NCBI GenBank assembly: GCA_026419775.2
Contig: JAOPGA020001418.1
Coordinates: 1-48,896, forward strand
Source of the DNA: Acrasis kona
Taxonomy: Eukaryota > Heterolobosea > Eutetramitea > Acrasida > Acrasidae
Direction of reading: 5' to 3'
Length of the DNA: 48,896 nucleotides
In this document: piece after piece, positions 20,714 through 29,166 of the stretch
Layout: each line of letters begins with the position of its first letter
Position numbering within the stretch: the first letter of the stretch is position 1
Position numbers and translations under genes: made by a program
The notes under the pieces: model-generated
The model's database searches: none
What the model was told of the DNA's origin: nothing
The model's input: the letters and a program-made list of their open reading frames with translations, nothing else

Positions 20714-22255
20714 ATGCCCCCAGGGCAACGAAAAGGACATAAACTAAAATTTCAAATTGTAGGCGAAAAGGAAGGATCGACTGACTGTAGAATTTGTAGA
20801 CACTACGAATGCACAAATGAACACTATAGTAGAAAAGGCCACACTGGAAATGCTAAAAAGGATCATCAATTCGTTCTAGTACAGGACTACCTCGGAAAAA
20901 ACGTCATGGTAAGATTTTCTAGTGGGGAAGTACTCGTAGCGAGAAACGGAGAAAATAAACCAGCTAATGAAATTGTAAATTCAAACGGTTGTGAAGACGT
21001 TACGCATGAGGTTCTCGGTTCATTTCCAAACCCACCCGAAAACAATGTTCAAGTCATGACTTTTGACGGACGTAATCATGTTGCAGAGAGCGCTGGAACT
21101 GCTCGTTATAATAGTCAACATGACGTTTACGCTTCGAACGTTAGAGGAGATTATAGTTGTCAAAATCTAACTGCAACTGACGATTCGAATTCACAATTCA
21201 ATATATTAGAGTTACCCCAAAACCAAAATCCTCAACATGAAGAAAACATTACGAACGGAACTCATGAAAGCCGTGACGAAGATTTGCAAGAAGGTGACCT
21301 TGGCGGCTTGGAATCGATTAGTGAATTTTTATATACTCAACATGAAGAAAACATTACGAACGGAACTCATGAAAGCCGTGACGAAGATTTGCAAGAAGGT
21401 GACCTTGGCGGCTGGGAATCGATTAGTGAATATTTATATACTCAACATGAAGAAAATATCACGAACGGAACTCATGAAAGCCATGATGAAGATTTGCTAG
21501 AAGGCTGGGGATTGTTTGATAATAATTCAAACTCAACCCAAACTACCATAAGAGAAAGTGGAAACAATGTCATGATAGAAAACAATCAGGAGCCCGAAGC
21601 TCTCTATACTGGTGTGTTTCCTCCAAGTCGTGAGCATCAAGCAGCTTCCAATAGCGCAACTGAACGCGTTGGAGATAAACGTCACAACACTGACGAGCAG
21701 CAACCGTGTAAAAAATCTTGCACCAATTTTTGGAGTGCCATGGAGCGTACCATAAAACCCATACTCGATCTAGCTACAAAGAGTTTAGAGAATATTTGCG
21801 AAGCGGAAATTATAAAGTTGGCTTCAGATTCAATGACGTGCAACTTTGATTGCATTGATGAGATTCGCAGATATATAAACGAACGAATTCCTAGCATTGA
21901 AACTTTGGATATGCTTGCTAAAAAAGCCGTAGATTATGGCAACAATTTGTTGAAAAACATCCCATTTTTATGTTTTTATTGTAAAGAGATATCAACGATT
22001 TGTGAATTCTCCGGCAATATTATACAAGGAGCACTGTGCCCAAAATGTGTCGAACCAAAGAAAAAAATTATGGAATTGATGAAGCTTGAGTACTCGAAAA
22101 ATACAACTGAAGAATACATCAAACAATGTATTATGAAAAAGTATCCTGAACTAATGAGAAATTATCGTGACCTTAACGAGGATAGTAGCCTTGTGGATTT
22201 GATTTACATAACACTTCATATGCATAAAATTGATGTTAGGGACTGCTACAAATAA
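20714..22255 (+). CDS. Cys-rich protein with three 35-residue tandem repeats; function unknown
   Basis: Single exon, 513 residues. A possible zinc-binding motif sits at the N-terminus (DCRICRHYECTNEHYSRKGH, about residue 24) and a second Cys cluster near the C-terminus (CFYCKEISTICEF ... CPKC, about 420-443). Between them are three copies of a 35-residue acidic unit beginning QHEENITNGTHES, the third partial. Two near-identical copies at DNA level suggest recent expansion. The region from residue 310 is basic then helical (KSCTNFWSAMERTIKPILDL). The protein could bind nucleic acid through its Cys clusters, but this is inference. It lies in an accessory stretch beside decayed genes and has no recognised homologue. 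Confidence 0.65.
   Translation: MPPGQRKGHKLKFQIVGEKEGSTDCRICRHYECTNEHYSRKGHTGNAKKDHQFVLVQDYLGKNVMVRFSSGEVLVARNGENKPANEIVNSNGCEDVTHEVLGSFPNPPENNVQVMTFDGRNHVAESAGTARYNSQHDVYASNVRGDYSCQNLTATDDSNSQFNILELPQNQNPQHEENITNGTHESRDEDLQEGDLGGLESISEFLYTQHEENITNGTHESRDEDLQEGDLGGWESISEYLYTQHEENITNGTHESHDEDLLEGWGLFDNNSNSTQTTIRESGNNVMIENNQEPEALYTGVFPPSREHQAASNSATERVGDKRHNTDEQQPCKKSCTNFWSAMERTIKPILDLATKSLENICEAEIIKLASDSMTCNFDCIDEIRRYINERIPSIETLDMLAKKAVDYGNNLLKNIPFLCFYCKEISTICEFSGNIIQGALCPKCVEPKKKIMELMKLEYSKNTTEEYIKQCIMKKYPELMRNYRDLNEDSSLVDLIYITLHMHKIDVRDCYK
21233..21511 (+). repeat. 105-bp tandem repeat within the coding sequence
   Basis: Units start at 21233, 21338 and 21443, each CAACATGAAGAAAA followed by the same sequence. 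Units 1 and 2 differ at very few bases. Unit 3 is truncated after about 69 bp and more diverged. The period is a multiple of three, so the frame is kept. Confidence 0.9.
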
Positions 22256-22443
22256 ATGGCATCGGTTAAAGTTGTTAATAAACTTCATTTCTTAACAACC
22301 TGAGAAGATTAAAACATTATCTGACACGAACATTACTCTTATCAACCGATGACTACTCCTGATAGGAGAATAAACTATGTTTCTGTTATTGCTGGTACGC
22401 TCCCGTTCACTCATTACAATCCTTATATCACTTGTACATGCCA

Positions 22444-22872
22444 TCATATCACCGCTGATGTTGCACGACAAATATTTCTTGTTTTGATTCTATGTTTGAG
22501 ACGTTTCAAGTCAGTAGAATTTTGAGGTCTAACAAACTCAGTAGGGCGCCAGATGATCTTGTCATTCTCTTTGATACCAACCCAAAGGTACGGGAGTGCA
22601 TCATCTTCTCCAACCTTGCAAACAGTCGTTCTTGTCATTCTATCATTAACGACCACCTTCTCAACCAGACGCTCATTCTCTTCGATTGGAAAGTGACAGT
22701 GAACAAGTCCAATTCCTGCGATATCGCTAGCATTATTCCTGCGCAGAATGGAGCATGCTTGAGCAAGAACATTGCGACCTCCTTGATTTTCTAGCCTATC
22801 GTGCGCAACATCCACAGACTGGAGCTGGTTATAAACCTGTGCTTCGTATGGGTACAGTATTTGAACTGACAT
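22444..22872 (-). CDS. hypothetical protein with IGLVHCHF motif
   Basis: ATG-initiated, 142 residues, single exon. It contains SDIAGIGLVHCHFPIEENER followed by a beta-rich segment with ALPYLWVGIKENDKIIWRPT and a Lys/Arg-rich end. The GLxHxHF...E pattern is reminiscent of uncharacterised proteins seen in fungi and amoebae that carry a similar His-x-His-Phe motif, but I cannot name a family or function. It converges on the Cys-rich gene at 20714-22255, with about 190 bp between stops. Confidence 0.5.
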   Translation of the reverse strand: MSVQILYPYEAQVYNQLQSVDVAHDRLENQGGRNVLAQACSILRRNNASDIAGIGLVHCHFPIEENERLVEKVVVNDRMTRTTVCKVGEDDALPYLWVGIKENDKIIWRPTEFVRPQNSTDLKRLKHRIKTRNICRATSAVI

Positions 22873-22879
22873 TGTTTTT

Positions 22880-23258
22880 AAAATATAATTTGGGTGTATT
22901 GATTATTTTTAATTTTTTAAATGGTAGTCCGGACGGACTATCTTCCCACTACTCGTTATAGACTTTTTAATATATTTTTACTAAATTCCGTTGAGTTTGA
23001 TTGGTTCATGGAGTGATATCAACATGGCCAACCAATTTCTTACAATTCATTACAATTTTTTGAAGAAAGAACATTTCTTTTAGTTTTTTACAGGTCGTTT
23101 CTTGTAACAAACATGTTTAAAGTTCTTGTGACTGGTTGTTTAACCGAGTATCCAGATACGGTATTAGTATAACTAGTTCTACCATAATCAACCGCTAGAG
23201 CGTAACTATCACTAACCAAACAATTCAGAGCTAAATTAAAAAAATTTTAGAAATACAT
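22880..23258. other. intergenic, no supportable gene
   Basis: About 380 bp of AT-rich sequence containing the 5' flank of the minus-strand gene ending at 22872. I see no open frame of note. Confidence 0.45.
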
Positions 23259-23378
23259 TTATTCATCCGATTCTACTTCCTCTTCTGTTTCAGTCCTGTC
23301 CTTTGATCTTCGAGCCAAATCACAAAGTTTTTTAGATCCTTTCAGTCCGATCCATTTGGTTGAAATAATAGGTAACCT
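23259..23378 (-). pseudogene. possible terminal exon of an otherwise missing gene
   Basis: On the minus strand a good 3' splice site (CTTGCAG, AG at 23379-23380) opens a 39-codon frame, RLPIISTKWIGLKGSKKLCD... ending in an acidic TETEEEVESDE and a stop. AT-rich sequence with an AATAAA-like signal follows. No upstream exon is visible; the region above it is occupied by the tRNA/ABC locus. It may be a real terminal exon cut off from its gene, or chance. Confidence 0.3.
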
Positions 23379-23493
23379 CTGCAAGATGCGATAATTGCGA
23401 TATGATTGTTAGGTATATATTCGGCTCATAAGTTACATCTTATCGAATGAGTATTTTACAATATTAATGGATTATAGATGATTTTCATATAAT

Positions 23494-23738
23494 GTTCGCT
23501 TATATCAGTTGGTCGAGATCTAATGATAGATAGCTGCTTTAAACTGGATAAGTTGATGAAGGGAAAGACTTCGGTGGTGATCGCGCGTCGATTGAGTACG
23601 GTTCAAAATTGTGATTTGATTGTTGCTATGAAGGCAGGTAAAGTGGTGGAGGAGGGAACGCAAAAGGAGCTTATTGAGAAGAAGGGCGTGTATTATAAAC
23701 TACGCGAAAAAGCAAATGGAATTTGGAAACATTCATAA
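23494..23738 (+). pseudogene. 5' tRNA half joined to a C-terminal ABC-transporter (ABCB-type) fragment
   Basis: Bases 23494-23542 match the 5' half of the tRNA gene at 23913 (same acceptor strand GTTCGCT, D-arm and start of the anticodon stem-loop) and stop in the anticodon. The sequence then continues as the end of an ABC-transporter ATPase domain: LDKLMKGKTSVVIARRLSTV, NCDLIVAMKAGKVVEEGTQK, ELIEKKGVYYKLREKANG and a stop at 23738. In the family the switch motif is IAHRLST with a catalytic His. Here it is ARRLST, and the Walker A, signature and Walker B motifs are all missing, so it cannot be a working transporter. Confidence 0.75.
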
Positions 23739-23912
23739 TTAAAGATTATTTTTTTGAACTAGATGATTAGTGGGATATGTCATGGATCCGTTCAAATTCT
23801 TCTCGACAAACATGTGAACTTTTGACGACATCAAAAAAGTATGGTTATAATTGTTATCACTTTAATTACTCTATTATACTACAACATTAATAAAAAGATT
23901 GTAGATATAAAT

Positions 23913-24008
23913 GTTCGCTTATATCAGTTGGTATTTCTAATAATAGATAGCTGCTTTAACACTTATGTAGATCGGCAGAGGTCGTCGGTTCGATTCCGGC
24001 AGCGAATA
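23913..24008 (+). tRNA. tRNA-Val (AAC) with an 11-nt intron and an enlarged D-loop
   Basis: The acceptor stem GTTCGCT (23913-23919) pairs with AGCGAAT (24001-24007), with G-U at the first pair and discriminator A at 24008. The D-stem TATC (23922-23925) pairs with GATA (23946-23949). Anticodon stem CTGCT (23951-23955) pairs with GGCAG (23974-23978). The variable loop is AGGTC. T-arm GTCGG/CCGGC encloses TTCGATT, and the B box GGTTCGATTCC is perfect. The anticodon loop reads TTAACA|C with anticodon AAC at 23958-23960. An 11-nt insertion (23962-23972) sits at the canonical 37/38 intron position. The D-loop is 20 nt instead of 8-10. A73 fits eukaryotic tRNA-Val. The A box is weak (T instead of G at position 10), so a pseudogene is possible. 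Confidence 0.65.
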
Positions 24009-24010
24009 TG

Positions 24011-24014
24011 TTTT
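24011..24014 (+). terminator. RNA polymerase III terminator
   Basis: A TTTT run begins two bases after the discriminator base of the tRNA-Val gene, the expected position for Pol III termination. Its presence supports the tRNA call. Confidence 0.6.
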
Positions 24015-25007
24015 ACATTGCTTGACCAATCATCGTACTTTTGAGAGTTAAGAATGTCCCAGCGATGTTGTTGGGTGGAATCATACAATGACCCTTTTTT
24101 GTGATTTGTATGATCACAGATTCAATGATCAAACATCCATCTCATTACACTAATCAAGTTGTGAACGATATCTGTGGTTGGCATCGATTCCTCCACACTT
24201 GTTTTTGAATACTTGCTTCAAAATTTTTTTTGACTCTGGTCAAAATGATTTGTAGCCATTATATTTCCTGTGATATTGTTTAATCAACAGTAGGTGTGAA
24301 ATTGAATTGTTTGCTGTTGTTTGCTTGTCTGTCCTTTGTGTGGGAGTTGTAATGGAAGGACCTTAAGGGCTTATTGTCTTATTTGATTGACAATCCATTT
24401 AGAGCAGTGTTTTATACTGTATCACATCCCAACATATCTCCCGGCCTACGTTAGAAACAAAGCCAAAATAACCCATTATTCAAATTGCATGCTTCGACAT
24501 GTTAGATTATTAACCAAGGTGGTCATTAATCAACGTCTCTAACTGCTGATTAGACTCCAGTTTTTGAGTTTGCATTCTTCTTCACCTTCCTACTTAGCTG
24601 GCCCTGATCTATGCTTTGTAGTTGATTCTGTTACATTTCTATGCTCTTCTTTTTGTGCTTCCAAACACTTCCGATTCTCGTCTCTCAAGCCTGGAGTTTT
24701 CACAAAAAGATGCTCTCCACGCAGTCGAAATGATTTGCACGAAGAAAATGAAGCCAGTTGACTCTATTCAATAATGCAAGTCTTCATAATAATTTTGAAA
24801 CGCGCTAACAACTGGATCTATTCCATACCAAAATCACTTGATAAAGAAATCGTTTCGTAATAGTCTTGATGTATGGACTTTTTTGTGCTCACTCCAAGAC
24901 CAACAACAAAAGATGTCTTTCATAATAGCTCAATGTACCATGTGCAATCCTATTAAATACCGTATCATTACCATGTAAGATAACACAGCGTTATCCACTA
25001 TTGAAGT
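24015..25007. other. intergenic, no supportable gene
   Basis: About 1 kb between the tRNA locus and the receptor gene. A plus-strand frame at 24564-24761 has no recognisable content, and I see no repeat. Confidence 0.5.
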
Positions 25008-25015
25008 TGACGTCA
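25008..25015. promoter_or_regulatory. palindromic CRE-like octamer
   Basis: TGACGTCA lies 23 bp before the presumed ATG of the cyclase-like gene, followed by two near copies of AAAGTGAC. The octamer is the classic binding site for CREB/ATF bZIP factors in animals and fungi. An 8-mer can occur by chance in a window this size, so function is speculative. Confidence 0.25.
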
Positions 25016-25038
25016 AAAGTGACGTGAAAAGTGACAAG

Positions 25039-27354
25039 ATGCAGAGGATATACTCCCCACAGGATGACACCTCTCTCGCTGCAACAACCAATGTTGATAG
25101 TGATATAGACTACGATACCACATACAATGAAGTAACCTATACTTTGAGTTCAAAAGGCAAAGGAATAATTGGGTACATTGAAAGAATTCCACTTTTAATC
25201 AAGTTGGTAATGCTCGTATCAGTTTCGGTTATAGGTTTTCTAGTGTACGCAACAGCTATTTTAGCTGTAGTCATCATTATTATGGACCAATCAAACACAA
25301 GTTTAGTTCAAATCAATCAGTTAGTCAAGTCTGCAGAGATTGTCAAAAACCTTCGTGCAGAAAGACAAGCAAATATAGCCTACTTTTATAACAAAAACGC
25401 CGATACATTGGCGAACATCCAGGAGACAAGAAGGAATCTAGATAATGCTCTACAAGGTACGAAGACTGTTGTAAGTTCTTCCACTTTGGCAGATGCCCGA
25501 CAAGAAAATTCAGATATTTTGGGCACAATGAGCAAGTACAATCTTCTTGTTCAGAACTACCTTTCGTCCGCATTTATTGACGACAAACAAAATTCAAAGG
25601 CAGACACCACGATAAGTGTTATTTACATGGCATTAGAAGTAACCGAATCATACTTTGTGCTTGGTAACCTCTGCTACATTTTGGCGAAAAATAACTACAC
25701 GCTCACAACAGACTACACACTCGCCGTAATTAGTACAAGTGCAGTTGCAAATACTAACATTGCAATCTTTCAATTACTATCAGGAAGTGCAACACCAATT
25801 CAACAAAAAATTAATTCATTGTCGCGAGACCCTAATTTCATCGGTTCGACACAAGCCTCTCAACGATTCCTAGGACTTTTAATTAACGGCAACATTACCG
25901 AAGCATCCCAACAATTTCCGCTGTCACGCTTATCGGAGATGAACAACATTATCACAACCGGCTTTAACCAACTCGAAAACATTGCGGTTGATTACTTCAA
26001 CACATTACACAAAAACAATTACAGCACAGGAATTGGATATTTGGTACCCGTTCTGTCGTCAGAATTTATTTTTGTCATTTTGATAATTCTGTCGATGGTA
26101 CTTTTTTCACAAACCATTACCGGTCCTTGGGAGAGATTAAACATTTTACAAGAAGACACAATTAGAAAATTCGTACCTAAAGGTTTCCTGTCGCTTATTA
26201 AATGTGATAAAATTTCCGATGTGAGACTCGGAAAGTGTCAAGAAAGGGGAATCGTCATGATGTTGGTGGAGGTTAGTGAATTTGGTTCGACGGCTGTATC
26301 TGGAGGAGACTCTTTAGTTATTTTAAATAAATTTCTACAACATGTTTGTCCTGTTGTGAGGCGGTACTCTGGCTTTGTGAACAAGTACCACCATGATGGT
26401 TTTTCTGCTATTTTCCGAAGTAAAAAAATGTCCGTGAAGGCTTGTCTTGAAATCAAAAAAGTCTCAGAAACGTTCCATCAAGTCAACACAGGTTTTGATC
26501 AAATAACAGTGAACATTGCTATTCATAGCGCTTGTGTTACAATTGGAGCTGTAGGAGAGAATGAACGCATGGATGGTGTGATCATGTCTGACCAAGTCAA
26601 ACTTAATCATCACTTGATGTCGATCAATGAAAAACTGTCCTGCAATTTAATCACAACCAGTACGATAGTACCCAACACTGATAGTAACTTTGTGAGAGTC
26701 CTTTCCAAGATTGATGATCCTTATGGCAATAAAATAAAGATTATGGAGTTGTTCGAGCCCACCGAGTCGAAAGCAGAAACAAGAAAAATTTTTAATGAAG
26801 CATCAAAGCTTTTTAGGAAGAAATTCTTCTATGACGCATTGGATTCTTTTGACAACTGTTTAAAGTATGATGTGAAGGACACCGTGTGTAAAAGATATAT
26901 TTCGGCATGTCGTGCTTTTATTGTAAAGAGTGAAATACTTTTGGCAGGTCTAGACACCAAAGTGGCCCTAAGCAAACCAACATTACGTGCGCTTATTGAG
27001 GAACAATGTGAAAAGGAATTCTCCACCGAGAACGCCGAATTATATAAACTATCAGAAGAGTTTTTAACAATAAATGATGAAGACCAAAGAAGGATAAAAG
27101 CAGAACTAATTTATGACATGTATGTGAAACCTGATGCAGAGAGGGCCGTAAACATTACATCCTCCACCATACAAAATGTGAGACGGAGACTTGATGATCC
27201 TATGAGACCCGTAGGGACCGACTTGTTTGATGAGATTATGAATCAAATGATTGTGAACTTGAGTGATACCTTAAACAGAGTGAAAAATAACATTGAGTTT
27301 AAAAAGGAGTTGATGAAGATCAATTCAGAGTCGTTTGAACAATTTATATATTAA
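25039..27354 (+). CDS. transmembrane sensor-pseudocyclase-RGS fusion protein
   Basis: Single exon, about 771 residues from ATG 25039. TM1 is about residues 52-81, then an extracellular helical region of about 250 residues resembling a NIT-type sensor, then TM2 (about 335-360). A class III nucleotide cyclase-like domain follows (about 375-570), beginning FVPKGFLSLI. The second metal-binding Asp is kept in NKYHHDGFSAIF. The first metal position is Glu in MMLVEVSEFG (usually FADI), and the usual VNLAAR with catalytic Asn and Arg is VKLNHH. After a linker, about residues 644-757 form an RGS domain (EKEFSTENAELYKLSEEF ... AELIYDMYVKPDAERAVNI). RGS domains speed GTP hydrolysis by G-alpha subunits, so this looks like a receptor tying a cyclase-like input to G-protein shut-off. 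The Glu substitution and lost Asn/Arg suggest the cyclase is not an active enzyme. Naegleria is known for many cyclase proteins with such sensor regions. Confidence 0.8.
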   Translation: MQRIYSPQDDTSLAATTNVDSDIDYDTTYNEVTYTLSSKGKGIIGYIERIPLLIKLVMLVSVSVIGFLVYATAILAVVIIIMDQSNTSLVQINQLVKSAEIVKNLRAERQANIAYFYNKNADTLANIQETRRNLDNALQGTKTVVSSSTLADARQENSDILGTMSKYNLLVQNYLSSAFIDDKQNSKADTTISVIYMALEVTESYFVLGNLCYILAKNNYTLTTDYTLAVISTSAVANTNIAIFQLLSGSATPIQQKINSLSRDPNFIGSTQASQRFLGLLINGNITEASQQFPLSRLSEMNNIITTGFNQLENIAVDYFNTLHKNNYSTGIGYLVPVLSSEFIFVILIILSMVLFSQTITGPWERLNILQEDTIRKFVPKGFLSLIKCDKISDVRLGKCQERGIVMMLVEVSEFGSTAVSGGDSLVILNKFLQHVCPVVRRYSGFVNKYHHDGFSAIFRSKKMSVKACLEIKKVSETFHQVNTGFDQITVNIAIHSACVTIGAVGENERMDGVIMSDQVKLNHHLMSINEKLSCNLITTSTIVPNTDSNFVRVLSKIDDPYGNKIKIMELFEPTESKAETRKIFNEASKLFRKKFFYDALDSFDNCLKYDVKDTVCKRYISACRAFIVKSEILLAGLDTKVALSKPTLRALIEEQCEKEFSTENAELYKLSEEFLTINDEDQRRIKAELIYDMYVKPDAERAVNITSSTIQNVRRRLDDPMRPVGTDLFDEIMNQMIVNLSDTLNRVKNNIEFKKELMKINSESFEQFIY

Positions 27355-27371
27355 AATTTATTTTGCGTGCA

Positions 27372-28202
27372 TTACATGTTCTTGATGTCACTATCCTTCC
27401 TCAACAAACTATATAAAAATAAGGAGGTGCTAACTTTGATATCTGGGCTCAACAAATGTGCTTGTTCGAAAGGAACTACGCTTAGCTGTATTACTTCTCC
27501 ATGGTCTCGTAGCCCAGTTTGCTTGTTGTTGATCTCCTCAATGAACGAATTCGACACTTGTTTTTCGTATAAATAAAATTTCAAAAACTCATCTTGTCCA
27601 CCAGGGGACGTAAATAATCCTTTATTGTTCATTTTGTTTTCGACTAACATGTCTACTAGATCGTCGTCTTTAATTTTTATTCCCGTCTCCTCCTCCAACT
27701 CCTCTACAGCCTTGCTTTTAATGTTTCCTTCTTTATCAATCATACCCGCAGGAAGTTCAAGAATTTGTGAACCTATTGGGACTCTTGCCTGGTTAACAAG
27801 CACAACGTACTTCTTTTTTGTTTCTTCTATACTTAATACTATCAATATCGAAACTGCGCCGCCTCTTAGGAAGGCAATTCCTGGGATTTTTTGTTCAATT
27901 TCTTTTCCGTCCTTTGACTCTTTGACGGTGACGTCGGCGTTGATCTTGACAAAGCCTATTGATTTATTTTTAAATTCATCAACTTGCTGAATGTGCACAG
28001 ACTTCAAATTCATCTCGTCAGAGTTGTTCATGTTCGACATCCATTGTTTAAACGGGGTGCTTTCTGTGACAACATTTATATCGTCGTGAGTATAATCATT
28101 CATTGTGACTGGAACTGTTTTCCCCTTGTATGGTAATGTAGTATTCATCATGATGGTTCGAAGAACAATAGAAGTGGGGTTCTTTAAGATTCTTCTAATC
28201 AT
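27372..28202 (-). CDS. Nudix hydrolase, ADP-sugar diphosphatase type (NUDT14/NUDX14-like)
   Basis: 276 residues, single exon, ATG at 28202. The N-terminus (MIRRILKNPTSIVLRTIMM) is basic and amphipathic and could be a mitochondrial targeting sequence. The core GAVSILIVLSIEE, ILELPAGMIDKEGN and AVEELEEETGI is a Nudix box with the spacing of plant NUDX14 (Gly where other Nudix enzymes have the first Glu). The usual Arg of REUxEExGU is Glu here (VEELEEETG), while the catalytic EExG Glu residues remain. Family members cleave ADP-glucose or ADP-ribose to AMP and the sugar phosphate. Its stop is 17 bp from that of the receptor gene, so the 3' UTRs must overlap. Confidence 0.8.
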   Translation of the reverse strand: MIRRILKNPTSIVLRTIMMNTTLPYKGKTVPVTMNDYTHDDINVVTESTPFKQWMSNMNNSDEMNLKSVHIQQVDEFKNKSIGFVKINADVTVKESKDGKEIEQKIPGIAFLRGGAVSILIVLSIEETKKKYVVLVNQARVPIGSQILELPAGMIDKEGNIKSKAVEELEEETGIKIKDDDLVDMLVENKMNNKGLFTSPGGQDEFLKFYLYEKQVSNSFIEEINNKQTGLRDHGEVIQLSVVPFEQAHLLSPDIKVSTSLFLYSLLRKDSDIKNM

Positions 28203-28281
28203 TGTAATGATCTTTTTACATAACGTCCAAGGTGTGTTCTATTAAAATGACAGAACACATTTATGACTGAAGCAAGTTTAT

Positions 28282-28698
28282 TTACTCTTTTTTCTTGTCA
28301 AACAAGGCCAACTTCTTAAAAAACAACGTTGTACTTGAAAATCCAACAATAAATGTTTGAATTGTCCAAGACAATCTTGAAGATTCCTCCTTTGATGACC
28401 TATCCGAAGGGTATTTGTAATAAACGATCCCTGCCTCAATAAAATGAAGAGCGGCTGCCACTAGAAAGACATATTGTAGTAATGCTTGTTTATTATAAAA
28501 AGCGGAAAGGAATGTGACCCACATTGTTGGAGATTTTATGGTTTGAATTGGGTAGAACCCAAGGAAACACAATAATCCAATACTCAACGGTATGCTGATG
28601 TACCAAAAGAACGGAACTGATCGAAAATCGAATGGCTTCATGTGTGCCAACCTTGTTTGCTCCTCTGTTTCATGAGAGACGTCCTCAAGAACAACCAT
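28282..28698 (-). CDS. small membrane protein, TMEM254/DUF4499-like
   Basis: About 138 residues from ATG 28698. After a short hydrophilic start (MVVLEDVSHETEEQ) there are three to four membrane segments: VPFFWYISIPLSIGLLCFLG, a second around KQALLQYVFLVAAALHFIEA, and a last one at SWTIQTFIVGFSSTTLFF. The AAALHFIEA ... SRLSWTIQTFIVGFSS pattern matches the TMEM254-type family (H-x-x-E in the third helix, W-x-x-Q-T-F-x-x-G-F in the last). The molecular function of that family is unknown. The protein ends in a dilysine-like KKE motif, compatible with ER retention. It shares a 38-bp divergent start region with the mL54 gene. Confidence 0.65.
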   Translation of the reverse strand: MVVLEDVSHETEEQTRLAHMKPFDFRSVPFFWYISIPLSIGLLCFLGFYPIQTIKSPTMWVTFLSAFYNKQALLQYVFLVAAALHFIEAGIVYYKYPSDRSSKEESSRLSWTIQTFIVGFSSTTLFFKKLALFDKKKE

Positions 28699-28736
28699 TT
28701 TTGTAATAAATTTTTTAGCCAACCTACACATACACA

Positions 28737-29153
28737 ATGCTTCGAAGGGCAGCATCGAGGTCACTATCAACAATACAGCGAAGGAGTTATGCAATTGAAA
28801 TTAACATTGAAGGATGGTCAGAAAATCGTATAAAAGAAGTTGTTAAAAAATATTACCCAAAAGCACAACCAGGTACAACAGGATGGGGACAGGAAGGCCA
28901 CATTTTAACCGGAGTGAACATTCTTAAAGAGGGAACAGACCCTGTTGTGAAGAAAAAGGAAGAATATCCTGAATGGATTTTTGATCTCAAACCAGATTTA
29001 ACATTAGAGGAACTGTTAGAAAAGCAAAGCGTAGCGACTGCAAAAGGAGAGGTATTAGAACCACGCGACGCTAGAAGATTGAAAAAATTACAAAAGAAGG
29101 CAATTATAAAAGAGTACAACATGGATAAGAAGACTGGTGTGAGACTCAAATAA
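28737..29153 (+). CDS. MRPL54: mitochondrial ribosomal protein mL54 (large subunit)
   Basis: 138 residues, single exon. A clear mitochondrial presequence (MLRRAASRSLSTIQRRSYA) is followed by the mL54 core: HILTGVNILKEGTDPVVKKK, EEYPEWIFDLKPDLTLEELL, and a basic end DARRLKKLQKKAIIKEYN. ILKEGxDPxxKxxxEYPxWIF is the family signature. Orthologues are structural proteins of the mitochondrial 39S/54S subunit with similar length. It converges on the Ser-rich gene with 13 bp between stops. Confidence 0.85.
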   Translation: MLRRAASRSLSTIQRRSYAIEINIEGWSENRIKEVVKKYYPKAQPGTTGWGQEGHILTGVNILKEGTDPVVKKKEEYPEWIFDLKPDLTLEELLEKQSVATAKGEVLEPRDARRLKKLQKKAIIKEYNMDKKTGVRLK

Positions 29154-29166
29154 AAATACATTTACA

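Noticed and set aside
24564-24761. Plus-strand frame of 65 codons
   Set aside because: Low-information Ser/Cys/Phe composition, no homologue recognised, no neighbouring exon.
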